Of a DNA stretch of 64,000 nt, positions 46,081 to 56,770 are shown piece by piece. This DNA comes from Apostichopus japonicus. Taxonomy: Eukaryota > Echinodermata > Holothuroidea > Aspidochirotida > Stichopodidae. The DNA is taken from NCBI RefSeq assembly GCF_037975245.1, contig NC_092563.1, positions 7,065,501 through 7,129,500 on the forward strand. The letters run 5' to 3'. Position 1 is the stretch's first letter; each line of letters opens with the position of its first letter. Position numbers and translations under genes: made by a program. The notes under the pieces were generated by a model. That model was not told the DNA's origin. It saw only the letters and a list, made by a program, of their open reading frames with translations, and made no database searches.

Positions 46081-47375
46081 CAGTAGGGTTGCCATTTTGT
46101 GCGATATTCGCTTTTTAACGTCATAATAAATAGTTCAAAAATTATCGCGATATTACGATAATTCGTCGGTTACGGATCTCACGTAACAACAAAAACACAA
46201 CTAATTGTATTTTGCGAAGTTTACGTTTGCTACAAGGACATGGAAACAATATGCATTAAGTTAATCATTCCAAGTGGCCTATAACATCGGAAGGTTTACT
46301 TTCATAAAGATGGCCATACTGTAGCTATTGGGGCCTTGATATCGTGCTATGTCTGTATGGTATATATTGTGCCTCATGTATCATGGGGAATAGATTGTTT
46401 TGTTCATGCGGAGAAGTCGGTTGACTTTAGGTGTGTTTTACTTACGGGGATATTTAACCACTTTTCTTGAACGTCTAAGACAATATTTCGCATAACTTTA
46501 CCGATCCTTTACTGACTGACCTCATTAATTCTAGAGTTGAGCCAAAATAGTTTACTCCATGAATAGTTTCTTTGGAAACATGCCAAAAATGTTAACAAAC
46601 AGGTGTTAGACAGGGGGTTGTTTGGCAAGGTACCTGGTAAAATTTGCAGCACATGTAGCCTACCTTGATATTTAAGAATGGTAAAACACTGCTGTTGTAA
46701 ATTGATGTAAGTATAGTGCACGCTGTTCATTGTTAAGCAGTCTAGAAACGGGGCTTTGCCGAACGTAGTATGTTTCATAATATCGACAGTTTTGTAAGTT
46801 AAACTTTTTAAAGATTGTAAGACAGATTAAATCTCTTTTCATTTTATCACATAATATAGCTACTCTAACTTGTCATTTTAAAATTTTCAACAGTTTCGTT
46901 ACAATTTAAATTCAAAAAGTTGTCAGGTGTTAGACAGGGGGTTGTTTGGCAAGGTACCTGGTAAAATTTGCAGCACATGTAGCCTACCTTGATATTTAAG
47001 AAGGGTAAAACACTGCTGTTGTAAATTGATGTAAGTATAGTGCACGCTGTTCATTGTTAAGCAGTCTAGAAACGGGGCTTTGCCGAACGTAGTATGTTTC
47101 ATAATATCGACAGTTTTGTAAGTTAAACTTTTTAAAGATTGTAAGACAGATTAAATCTCTTTTCATTTTATCACATAATATAGCTACTCTAACTTGTCAT
47201 TTTAAAATTTTCAACAGTTTCGTTACAATTTAAATTCAAAAAGTTGTCAGTATTTTGAATCCTCAAGTGCGAATTTTTTTATCGCCAGACACGCAAAAAT
47301 ACTAAAATTTTCTGGGGGCCTTCGCCCCCTGGTCCCCACAAGGGGTTCCACCCCAAAGAGATTCAGTTCACCGAA
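46081..47375 (+). mobile_element. Dispersed element copy with internal 324-bp tandem duplication
   Basis: Blocks such as GGTTACGGATCTCACGTAAC, TAAAGATGGCCATACTGTAG, GAAACGGGGCTTTGCCGAAC and GGGGGCCTTCGCCCCCTGGT recur, inverted, in the hAT-like element at 54832-56571, so both belong to one family. In this copy 46601-46924 is repeated at 46925-47248 almost without change. Its ends were not found. Confidence 0.7.
46601..47248 (+). repeat. Recent 324-bp tandem duplication
   Basis: AGGTGTTAGACAGGGGGTTG starts both copies, at 46601 and 46925. I noticed only one clear difference (AAGAATGG against AAGAAGGG). The inverted relative at 55070-55450 has the segment once. Confidence 0.88.
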
Positions 47376-48014
47376 ACAACCCTTTTCCTTACCACCTGAA
47401 GTAAACCGTCTTTAATAAATTATAGTACCTTTACAGTACTTTACATTTGATACAAAAGTTACTTAGACAACAGCTTCCCAAAATGTTGGTGTGTAACAAT
47501 AGGTTAAGTTTTAACCGCACAGTACAATAATTTGCATATTACACTCAAATTTACACTCGGCGTCCAGATGGCAGGAAAATGTTCAATGTGTTGTTGTTGT
47601 GTCATTCGGTCGTTCCCATGGTGCGATGAACTTGGGCAAGTTGCCAAGTTTGAATGTCGATGACCCACTTATGTTCCGTGACCAATGTCAATGGGAATTA
47701 GATGCATGTTACAATTTGGTATGGTACGTAGACCACTACGACATGTGCAGTTTTAGGAAATTATTGTTGCTCTGAATTTAGCGAAAATTTGGAACGGGAA
47801 ATCCATTCAATATTAATTTTATAGCAACGTGCGTTTAGTCAGTAAGTACATTTCAGTTTTTTGTAAAGCATTGGTGAAATTTTCAGTTGCAAAAACTGAT
47901 CGAAACAGTATTATAGGGCTGGCGACTAGCATTAATTTTTCCAGAAATTCTCATCGCCAGCCGAGAATTGTGATCGCCAATGCCACCATGGCGACCGTAA
48001 TTAAAAAGGAACGC

Positions 48015-48335
48015 TTGTTGCAAGCACCTCTCCAGACGAAGTCGCCGCAAGCCCCTTTCCCTGCAAAGTCGCAGCAAGCTCCTTTCCTGCGAAGTAGCCG
48101 ACATCCCCTTTCCGGCAAAGCCGCCACAAGCCTCATTTGCATGTGAAAAGTGAAGTCGCGGCAACTTCCCTGCAACTGGTTGCTGCAAGCCTCTCTCTGG
48201 CAAAGTTGCCGCAAGCCCCTTTCCTGCGAAGTCGCCGCAACCCCCTTTCCTGCGAAGTCGCCGCAACCCCCTTTCCGGCGAAGTCGCCACAAGCCTCATT
48301 TGCATGTGAAAAGTGAAGTCGCGGCGAAGTCGCTG
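48015..48335. repeat. GC-rich tandem repeat (GAAGTCGCCGCAAGCCCCTTTCC)
   Basis: About ten diverged units of 24-27 bases. A larger block ending CACAAGCCTCATTTGCATGTGAAAAGTGAAGTCGCGGC occurs twice (48121-48165 and 48287-48325). Several frames are open in both directions; the products are low-complexity and I do not consider them genes. Confidence 0.8.
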
Positions 48336-49094
48336 CAAGCGTTCATATATACCTACAAAAGTTCTGGAAAGTTGCTAATGTGAATATCTTGAATTTGTTT
48401 GTGTTGATCATAATGTTATCGACAAAGTATGGAGGGAACAATGTTGAATTCTAAAGTATATCACGTGCTTGCTGAGAGCCAATCAGAATGGAGGAAATAA
48501 TTTCAGTGTCAGTTCAGTTTGGGAAAAAAATATTCGCGGGCCTGGCTAATTTGCAGATAAACGGAGAATAAATAGGTTTCATCGCCAAATTACATCAACA
48601 AAATGTGACAAATGTGAATAAGTAGATGAGAGAGCAATAAAAAAGTCAATAATCACGTATAAGTAAAAAGTGATAGGAGCTGAAAAGGGCGTAAGCAGTC
48701 CATTTGAGTCCGTCAGGGGGGGCATCCGCCCCCCCCTGACTGTATGGACGCTCCGCCACTGATGGTACCAGACAGGTACTGTATAAATCACATGTGCCAG
48801 GTTGTATACTGTAGTATTGAAAACATTTTCCTTAGCATTTTGGTTAAAGAAAGACAAAACATAAGCCACACTAGATACTATATAATATACTTTTTTAATA
48901 CCTTGATGCTTTGCAAGAAAAGTTCAAACTGTCGTCGCTGTATACTCCCAGTACTCAGTTTTGGAGGTTCTAGCCACATCAGATCCCTCAATAATATGTT
49001 GTGACCTTGATAGAATGAGATAGATGTTTTATGGTTTATTTTCTAAAACGAATTTCCTTTTTTTTTGGGGGGGGGGGGGGTTACCAATGAAGTC

Positions 49095-49545
49095 TTGCGG
49101 TCACATGTTGGAACTATGTCATTTACAGAAGGCTGAAAATTTCATTGGTCAGTTTCAACAGGGCTCTTATGAATTGTGCATGATACAGCAGTATCATCGG
49201 CATATTTTGTTATGGAAATGTGTGAGTTTGACCTAATTTCATCAGTATATATAGTAAATAATATAGCATATAATGGACCCCCCCTCCCACCCCAAGGCAC
49301 ACCAACCTTTATTTCCAATATTTCCGATAACCTTTATCCATCCTTACTTGTCTGGGCCATCCTTGAAGAAATTGTGTCAGCCAATGAATAAGCCATGTTT
49401 CTTTGATAAATCGTAACAGATCCTTCATTAATTGATTTGGCAAGACAGTATTAAACGCACTTGAAAAGTCAAGAAAAGACCCTTTGTTATAATTCTTTCC
49501 TTACAATCATAATGAGACACAATATTATGAATTAATCAAACGTTT
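49095..49545 (-). mobile_element. L2/Rex1-like LINE RT relic
   Basis: Minus strand, with frame shifts: FLDFSSAFNTVLPNQL (about 49480-49430), ETWLIHWLTQFL, then LYAILFTIYTDEIRSNS and ITKYADDTAVSCMIHN (49245-49150). Same clade as the relic at 2362-3475. It ends right where the macrosatellite begins. Confidence 0.7.
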
Positions 49546-49689
49546 GATGTGGATATGGATTCATGGATTGGCTTGCAACTTCCGTTCTGGAACAAGCAAC
49601 CTTTATGGGTTAATAATCCCAATGTATGGAAACCAGGGCTGAGGGTGTACAGTATCAGTTTGGTGATGTTCATTTGGTTTGTATGTCAA

Positions 49690-50515
49690 TGTTCTGACTT
49701 GGAAGAAACTGGAAGAAACCTGTTTCTTCCGGGTTTCTTCCGGAAGAAACTGGAAGAAACCGGAAAAAAACTGAAGAAACTGTGAAAATTGGCATATACG
49801 CAGCACAACCCACATACATGATATGGAGACATATAGTTTACTACCATCTGACTGAAATGCATACCATTGAAACCATCAAAATATGATGTTTTTGTTTTGA
49901 TTATAATTTTGGTTTGTTTTTCTACAGCAAAAGATGTTTGCTTATAAATCACAATATTGAAGGACTACTGTACTTATCATCTAGCGATCCCCCCATCAGC
50001 CAGAATTGCATAACTGGCCATACTGTATCAACTCAGCTCCATTGTAATTGTAACAATGCAGGCTTCAGGGAGTAGGATTGAAACATATGGTCATAGTGGT
50101 CAATGTAATGAGTGTGCATTGCAGTAGGCCTACACTAGTTTCCAGGGAACACTTGCCCCTCCACTCAGAAACTAGTTTTTAACTAAGAACTGGGCTATCA
50201 TCAGGGCCATTCTGGTCTGTAAAATATTGCTTGAATGGTCCGGTGCTAGTAGCCTAGTACTATATTGTGTACAGTACATGCTGGAAGCAGATCATGTGCT
50301 CCAAACCTAGATATAGACTACCTAGATGACACTATAGTGCTTCTTGTCCATTTATTACATAGTTAGAGGTTGTTATGAAACTTAATCAACAGTTTTCCCC
50401 CCAAAAATGAGTTTCTTCCATTTTTTCGTGAAGAAACCTATTTCTTCCGAATGAAAAAAAAACATGATTTTTCTGCGGTTTCTTTCCACCCTGGAAGAAA
50501 CCTGCGAACCATGGT
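49690..50515. repeat. GGAAGAAAC motif arrays in the macrosatellite unit
   Basis: Two clusters of GGAAGAAAC and its complement GTTTCTTCC, at 49699-49785 and 50408-50505, sit about 0.7 kb apart. The same two clusters occur in units 2 (57500-57590; 58213-58315) and 3 (61515-61585; 62212-62312). They look like subterminal repeats of an older element trapped in the unit, but I could not find its terminal repeats. Confidence 0.6.
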
Positions 50516-51584
50516 TCTTGTACTAATTATGGGGAAGCAACATGCCAAATATGAGAACTGCAGAGGTTATCTATCTTGAGATATTGTGTTCACAAGCTAT
50601 GGCATCACATACACACACACACATGCCAAACTTGACTGCATAAATTCCTTGTCTGCGCATGGCAAGTAACCAAAGACGGTGGCCATTGATTTGTTAGCTA
50701 TGTAAAAACACAATTTGAATTGTTTCCATGGTGATTCATCCTGTATGATGTCTTTGAGCCATGTAAAGTAGTCCAGAGATTCTCTGATTGATTACTTTTC
50801 AGACAATGTATACATACATGTGTATGTGGGTCAGATCCAAAACCTGTCAACCTCAGGGTTAAAATTTAGATGATCATATTTATCAATTTTGATAGTTTTG
50901 TCCAAAAGAAGAACAATTTAAGCTTGCTTCACAAAAAAATTAAATTTGTATGTTTCTTTGTTAACGAGTACTGCTTAATTATATCGACAATGCACTTAAG
51001 CCAGCGTTATGGACGGAAACAGCAATTTGTGCCACTGAACTGCAAGGAATGATGGAATTCACAGGAATCTGCACCTGAATAATTGTTTATGGGACTGATC
51101 TCTCCAAAATAGTTTTTGGAAAATTAAGTAGGGCATCCCTAATTAAGATGCTAATCGAGAAGAAAATCATTATTTCCGTCCATAACGCTACCTGATGTCA
51201 TTAATCTCCTGGTAATTTTAAAGTTCACTTCAGTGATAAAACTTGCATGTAATCTTCTGAAGGTTATCAATGCCATTAAGGATGATGTGAAAAATTACCA
51301 GATTCTTGCACATAGATAAACTGGGGTTCAATGAAACATCTGTGTTATGGATGGAATTAGGAAAACGTTATGGACGGAATGTGAATGTTATGGATGGAAA
51401 TGACTATATTTGGAAAAACTATGCAGAAAGTTTTTTAATAAGTTGCCCCAAAGACATCAAATGTGAATGAATGCTATTTAGGATGGAAAACCTTTTTTTT
51501 ACATGTATATTACAGTATTTTTCTAGGCTTTCAGGTGATGTTTACCCTAAATTAAAAAAAAAGAAAAGAAGAAATTATCGCTGC

Positions 51585-51690
51585 CTTAACCTAACCCCTA
51601 CCCTAACCCCCACCCTAACTTCTACCTTAACCCCACCTTCACCCCACCCTAACTTCTACCCTAACCTCTACCCTACCCTTAACTCTAGCC
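51585..51690 (+). repeat. Degenerate CCCTAA-like tract inside transposon A
   Basis: CCTAACCCCTACCCTAACCC, then CACCCTAACTTCTACC and similar words for about 100 bases. It resembles decayed telomeric repeat but units vary in length; more likely a CT/CA-rich simple repeat. Confidence 0.6.
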
Positions 51691-51714
51691 GTCTGAGGAA
51701 CGTTTTTTTTTCAT

Positions 51715-52895
51715 GTGTGCCTTTCATACTACAAAGTGCACTGGTCCATCCACTGTGATGAGTCACCGTTCCATGCCTTGTGCAGTGTGTCATGTCCTGG
51801 TGAACACAGAGCAAGACATGCTTGAATCTGTTTTCTCTTTTGGAGCAATGTGGTGTATTTTTAGTTGAGTTTGTTGCAGGAGAGACAAAAAAAAATATAC
51901 ACGTAGCTAAAGAGTCAGTTTGATGGGGAATCAGCTCACCAAAACTACAATCAAGAGCAACAGTAGTGGAACTGGTACACATCATAAGTATGCATACTAC
52001 TAGTAACATTAGGCTTTAAACTAAACTGCACTGTAGAACAGGGATACTTTGTCCCACTTACAGTAGTTATTTTTATTCATGATATGGAAGGTGCTTCTTC
52101 TTAGACATGTCCCTGAGTTGCAAACTGTTCACTTTTGGTCTGACGGATGTGCTAAGCAGTTCAAAAGTCAATACTGTTTCTACCTACTTACAATGTATCC
52201 ATCAGACCTAAAGGTGATATGGAATTACTTTTGAGTCTCATCATGGGAAGGGCCCTGTGGGTGGTGTGGGGGGTCATGTGAAAATGAGTGTTTACAGGGA
52301 TGTGAAGGCGAGCAAAGTTGTTATCAGAGATGCCAAGCATTTTGCTGAATATGCTGACCAAACAATCTGAAATATCAAAGTGCTTTACCTTGGGAAGGAA
52401 GCACTGCCTGCACTTGACATAAGTGACGGTAAAGGAGTCTCAGGCACTCAGCAGGTTCATTATGTAGAATGCCTAGTGCAGCCAACAGAAAAGTCAGAAA
52501 CTACTTTAAATTTCTACAAAAATAGCCAGTACTTAATGGTGCAGAACGTGACAAAACATTCCGTTCATTGATGTATGACAGTGGCACAGTCAGCAAAAAG
52601 CAAACAGTTGCAACTGACCTGACTTATGAGGTTCGACTGCATGAACGAAACGAACCTACAGTACACTTAAGTTCTAACAGCAATTTCTGATATTTCCAAG
52701 TTGTCATCCTCATGCAACGTGGTTGTTGTGTATGAAGGAGACTGGTGGTTGGCAAAGGTGGACAAAATATCAGTTGACAATTTTATGATGTCCATGTCTC
52801 CTTCCTATACCCTAAGGGCCCTACCAATGCTTTCTTCTGGCCATCACCTGAAGACAAATCTTGGATCCCACTAGGAAATATCATGGGGAACTAGA
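51715..52895 (+). pseudogene. Transposase-like ORF relic in transposon A
   Basis: Read with at least three frame changes: VHWSIHCDESPFH (51743 on), HFWSDGCAKQFKSQYCFYLL and DLKVIWNYF (52130-52230), ESHHGKGPVGGVGGHVK (52233-52283), KASKVVIRDAKHFAEYADQT, an open piece 52380-52568, VVVVYEGDWWLAKVDK (52720-52767) and NAFFWPSPEDKSWIPLGNIM (52826-52890) to a stop. The SDG..KQF and HHGKGP.GG.GG..K patterns recall large uncharacterised, transposon-derived proteins of invertebrates, where Asp and Glu in such positions suggest a DDE-type fold. I cannot name the superfamily. Confidence 0.65.
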
Positions 52896-54069
52896 ACAGC
52901 CTGTCCTCCCAATTTCAAGTAGCAAAGTGGAAATTGCAACAATAGCAATAGCAATTCATTTTAGGCTAATTCAATACTTTCCGTCCATAACATTCCGTCC
53001 ATAACAATTCCTATTTCAGGACTAGCTCTTTCCCTTCATATAATAAATTCAATTTTATTTGATATTATTACACATATTTGCCATAAGTATTAACTTATAA
53101 CACACACTTCACAATTCAAGAGTTGATCCTAAATCAGGACAAAACCTTCCGTCCATAACGTTGTACATTCCGTCCATAACACAGAATTTTGGTTTGGGGT
53201 AGTGGGTTAATGGAGGTACATTGAAGAATATGATTGGGAGTATGATAAAGCTTAGGTACCAGGCCTGTGATGTAAAGTACCTTATACTTTGAAATCCTGA
53301 AAACTTCACAGAGTTTTGACCTACTATGAAGGTTGGTGGGAATTGATCATTTTTCTGATTCCGTCCATAACGAACACCTAATTAGCATATTCAGACTAAT
53401 ACTGCACCACCCAATTAATTTTTTTCTGTTATATGGTAGAGGTATCCCAACTTAGATCAATCATGCATACCTCACCAAATACTAACTCTCACACTATTTT
53501 TGATGGGACTTTATCTCTGTGAATTCCGTCCATAACATTGGCATAGGTTTTGGATCTGACCCACGTGTACTTTTTCTCACCGTTTCTAAGAAGATCGGTA
53601 TTAGTGAGCAAGTGAGTTGGTTGGGAAACATACGGTATGTTCTCATGTCGTTTGTTTCATCGCTTCATTATTTGTGCTACTTCGGAGGAGTCATGACTAT
53701 CAGTGAGAAGAGGTTTAGAAGTTGACTTTCAAGTAATATTTTAATTAACATCCTTGTGGGAGAAGTTGAATAACTGGTGAGTTAATTGACTCTGTATTTT
53801 ATTAGCTTAACAGTATTTTGGTCAATTAATAAAATTGTCATTATTTAAAGTTTAATTTACCCTTCCTGTAAATGAGGGATGGAATGTGCTATATATACTG
53901 TATTGCACTGTGTATTGTGTAGGATAAGGGTGTGGCACAGTAATATATTAACTTATAAGAATTGTTCATTTAATGGTTTTAGTACTTTGAGAGTTTTAGT
54001 TCTAGGTTTTTGAGTGTAGATTTAGGCTCATGGTTGAGATAACCATGTCAGTTGCCAATTATGTGTACA

Positions 54070-54831
54070 TATGTGTATTAGCACGCCTTGGACCACGTGA
54101 CCAATGGGTAATATGAACTCTAAAACATTGAAAAAGGGGACCATAATGTGTCTTGCCCAGGCCAAAGAGTGCTTGACCAATTTAAATGACAACTAAATCA
54201 TCACTTCTTAAATGGGTGTGACGGGACCACGAATGAAAAACATTTTGGCACTAATGAAGACCAGCACGCCTTGGACTACCCAACCAATGCGACATATGAA
54301 CGCTTCTGACAATGTAAAAGAGTACCATAATGTGTCTTGCCCGGTCCTAAGAGTGCTTGACCAATAAAAATGACCACTAAATCTTCACTACTTAAATGAA
54401 TGTAACAGGACCTATAAAAAAGAAATTAGCCCTCATCAAGACCAGAACGCCTTGGACCACCAAACCAATGGGTCATATGAACTCTAAAGACACTGTAGAA
54501 GGGTACCGTAATGCGTCTTTCCCGGTCCAAAGAGTGCTTGATCAATTAAAACGACCTCTCAATCATCACTAATTAAAATAATGTAACAGGACCTGAATAC
54601 AAGAAATTAGCCCTAATCAAAACCAGCACACCTGGAACCACGTAAACAATGGGTCATATGAACTCGAATGACAATGAGAAAGGCTACCATCATGTGTCTT
54701 GCCCAGTCCGAAGAGTGCTTGACCAATTAAAGTGACCACTAAATCTTCACTACATTTATGAAAGTAACGGGACCTGAAACAAAATTAGCCCTTATCAAGA
54801 CTAGCACGCCTTAAACCACCCAACCAATGGG
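54070..54831 (+). repeat. 177-bp satellite block, unit 1
   Basis: About four copies of a unit containing GACCAGCACGCCTTGGACCA, CCAATGGGTCATATGAACTC, GTACCATAATGCGTCTTGCC, GGTCCAAAGAGTGCTTGACC and CACTAAATCTTCACTACTTA. The block continues at 56572 after the hAT-like insertion. Confidence 0.92.
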
Positions 54832-56571
54832 CAGTGTTGGAAAACCTTGTTCAATTTCCAGCGAACACACTTCCGATTTCCCGCCGGTGTTCGCGGAGCG
54901 AACACGCTGAACACGCGTAGCATCCGAGCATAAAGGCATGGGGTCCAGGGGCGCGCCCTAGGGCCCTGGTGGGGTCAAGGGGTGGAACCCCTTGTGGGGG
55001 TCCAGTGGGCAAAGACCCTGGAAAATTTTGGTATTTTTGCGTGTCTGGTGATAAAAAATTCGCAGTTGAGGATGCAAAATACTGACAACATTTTTTAATT
55101 TAAATTGTCACAAAGCTGTTGAAAATTTTCAAATGACAAGTTAGAGTAGCTATGTTACGTTATAAAATGAAAAGAGATTTAATCTGTCTTACAATCTTTA
55201 AAAAGTTAAACTTACACAACTCACGATATTATGAAACAAACAGCGTTCGGCAAAGCCCCGTTTATAGATTGCCTAACAATGAATAGCACACACAATACGT
55301 ACATCAGTTTACAACTGCAGTACGGTTTACCCCTATATACTACTTAAATACACGGTAGGATACTGTACATGTGCTGCGAATTTTCCCAGGTACCTTACCA
55401 AACAACTGCGCGCTCATCCCCTGTCTAACCTAACACCTGTTTGTTAACATTTTCAGCAAGTTTCCAAGAAACGTTTCATGGAGTATTCCCCATGATACAC
55501 GAGGTACAGTCAATATACCTATACACGCAGCACATCGAGGCCCCACTAGCTATGGCCATCTTTATGAAAGTAAACCTTGTAATAAAACATGTTTTAGGCC
55601 ACTTGGCATTATAAACTAAATGCTTAATATTATTTCCATGTTCTTGTAGAAAACGTCAAGTTCGCAAAATACAATTACAGTAGTTGTGTTTTGTAGTTAT
55701 GTGAGATCCGTAACCGAATAGGTGGTTAGGCTATTTGCTATGCACTTAACTATGGTAGGATATGATTTTTTTCCGTATTTTTGGAAATTCTAGAAAATAC
55801 TTTCTTTTCCCCAGCTTAACACCAGATGTGGTCTTACAGTTTTTTTCATAAATGGGTGTACTAGAGCCTTGTTTACATGACATTAGTTGCATTTAGCACA
55901 ATATGCCAGTTTCGCGTGAATTTTTCGAAAGTGTTTTGCTGGATCTTTCAGAGTTTTTTTCTCTGTCAAGTGAATACGTTGTGCAATGAGTATAAACTTA
56001 TCGCGAATGCAAGAAAACGATGCGGGGATTTCTAGCAGACAAATGTTTTCTTAGCGGGATTACTGAGTTGAGCAGTTGAAGGGAATCCCGCACCTTAGAG
56101 GGAACACTGAATTGAAGTCAAATTCATACAAAAGAAAACGTTTACTAACTAACAAACAATATAAGTATAAAAAAATGTGGAATGGCAATATTGTTCAAAA
56201 CATTTCCCACGAGGCTGATTTATTACAGCAAGCCTCCTGCGCTGGGCCGTGTGTGTCCGTGTGACATTGCCCAAGGTTGTGAGTGGGTTGGGGACACATC
56301 ATTACTCATTATAGGCTATTGTAACTAAAATTGCGAGCACGCTCTCTGGACATTTTTCCTTTGTTTCTGAAACTTTTCTTCTGAAATTTTCCTTATTGTT
56401 TTTACAGATGTACTTTTTGCTCCTTCGTGTCTTTTTATAAAGTTCCGTCCCATTTTTTTCCCAGATTTTTTTTCCCGATTTTTTTTTTCTCCAGCCAAGC
56501 TGGATTTCCCGCGAGCATCGCGGATTTCCCGGGAACCTGGTTCGGAAGGTTCGCAAGGTTTTCCAGCCCTG
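54832..56571. mobile_element. hAT-like element, 1740 bp, perfect 8-bp target duplication
   Basis: Left end CAGTGTTGGAAAACCTTG and right end CAAGGTTTTCCAGCCCTG are inverted repeats at 16 of 18 positions. CCAATGGG flanks exactly on both sides (54824-54831 and 56572-56579), and the empty site CCAACCAATGGGTCATATGA is seen many times in the surrounding satellite. The interior is shared, inverted, with 46081-47375. Near the right end TTCCCG and GGGAA words are frequent. No transposase frame, so non-autonomous. Confidence 0.93.
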
Positions 56572-56770
56572 CCAATGGGTCATATGAACTCTTATGACAA
56601 TGTAAAAGAGTACCATAATCTGCTTGCCCGGTCCAAAGAGTGCTTGACCAATTAAAATGACCACTAAAGCTTCACTACTTACTGTAAATGAATGTAACAG
56701 GACCTTAAAAAAAAAAAAAAAAAATAGCCCTAATCAAGACCAGCACGCCTTGGATCACCCAACCAATGGG
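56572..56770 (+). repeat. 177-bp satellite, continuation after insertion
   Basis: Resumes at CCAATGGGTCATATGAACTC and runs to the start of macrosatellite unit 2. Contains an A tract at 56708-56724. Confidence 0.9.

Larger units (their letters stand above)
50826..53564 (+). mobile_element. DNA transposon A: 20-bp TIRs, mirrored subterminal motifs, broken transposase
   Basis: GTGGGTCAGATCCAAAACCT (50826-50845) and its exact complement (53545-53564) bound 2739 bp. Flanks GTGTAT and GTGTAC give a probable 6-bp target duplication; the uninterrupted unit 2 reads ATGTGTACTT at this point (about 58639). GTTATGGACGGAA or GTTATGGATGGAA occurs on + at 51006, 51344, 51367 and 51387 and inverted at 51174; on the right the inverted form occurs at 52979, 52993, 53147, 53168, 53359 and 53524. 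The interior (51700-52890) holds a decayed transposase-like frame. Confidence 0.88.
49549..56770 (+). repeat. Macrosatellite unit 1, diverged and interrupted
   Basis: 49549-50825 matches 57355-58630 and 61370-62630; 53565-54060 continues the same unit (matches 58640-59150). The unit is broken by transposon A (50826-53564) and by the hAT-like element (54832-56571), and it lacks the roughly 370-bp segment 59155-59525 of the later units. Divergence is higher than between units 2 and 3. Confidence 0.88.

Noticed and set aside
47829-48383. Overlapping frames of 77-151 codons on both strands
   Set aside because: GC-rich 24-27-bp tandem repeat gives open frames in several phases. No known domain.
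49686-49952. Minus-strand frames (MIYKQTSFAVEKQTK...) repeated at 57487 and 61303
   Set aside because: Same reason: repeated DNA, partly the GGAAGAAAC array, with differing lengths between copies.
51585-51690. True interstitial telomere
   Set aside because: Units vary (CCCTAACTTCTA, CCCCACCTTCA) and lack a regular six-base period. Kept only as a degenerate tract.
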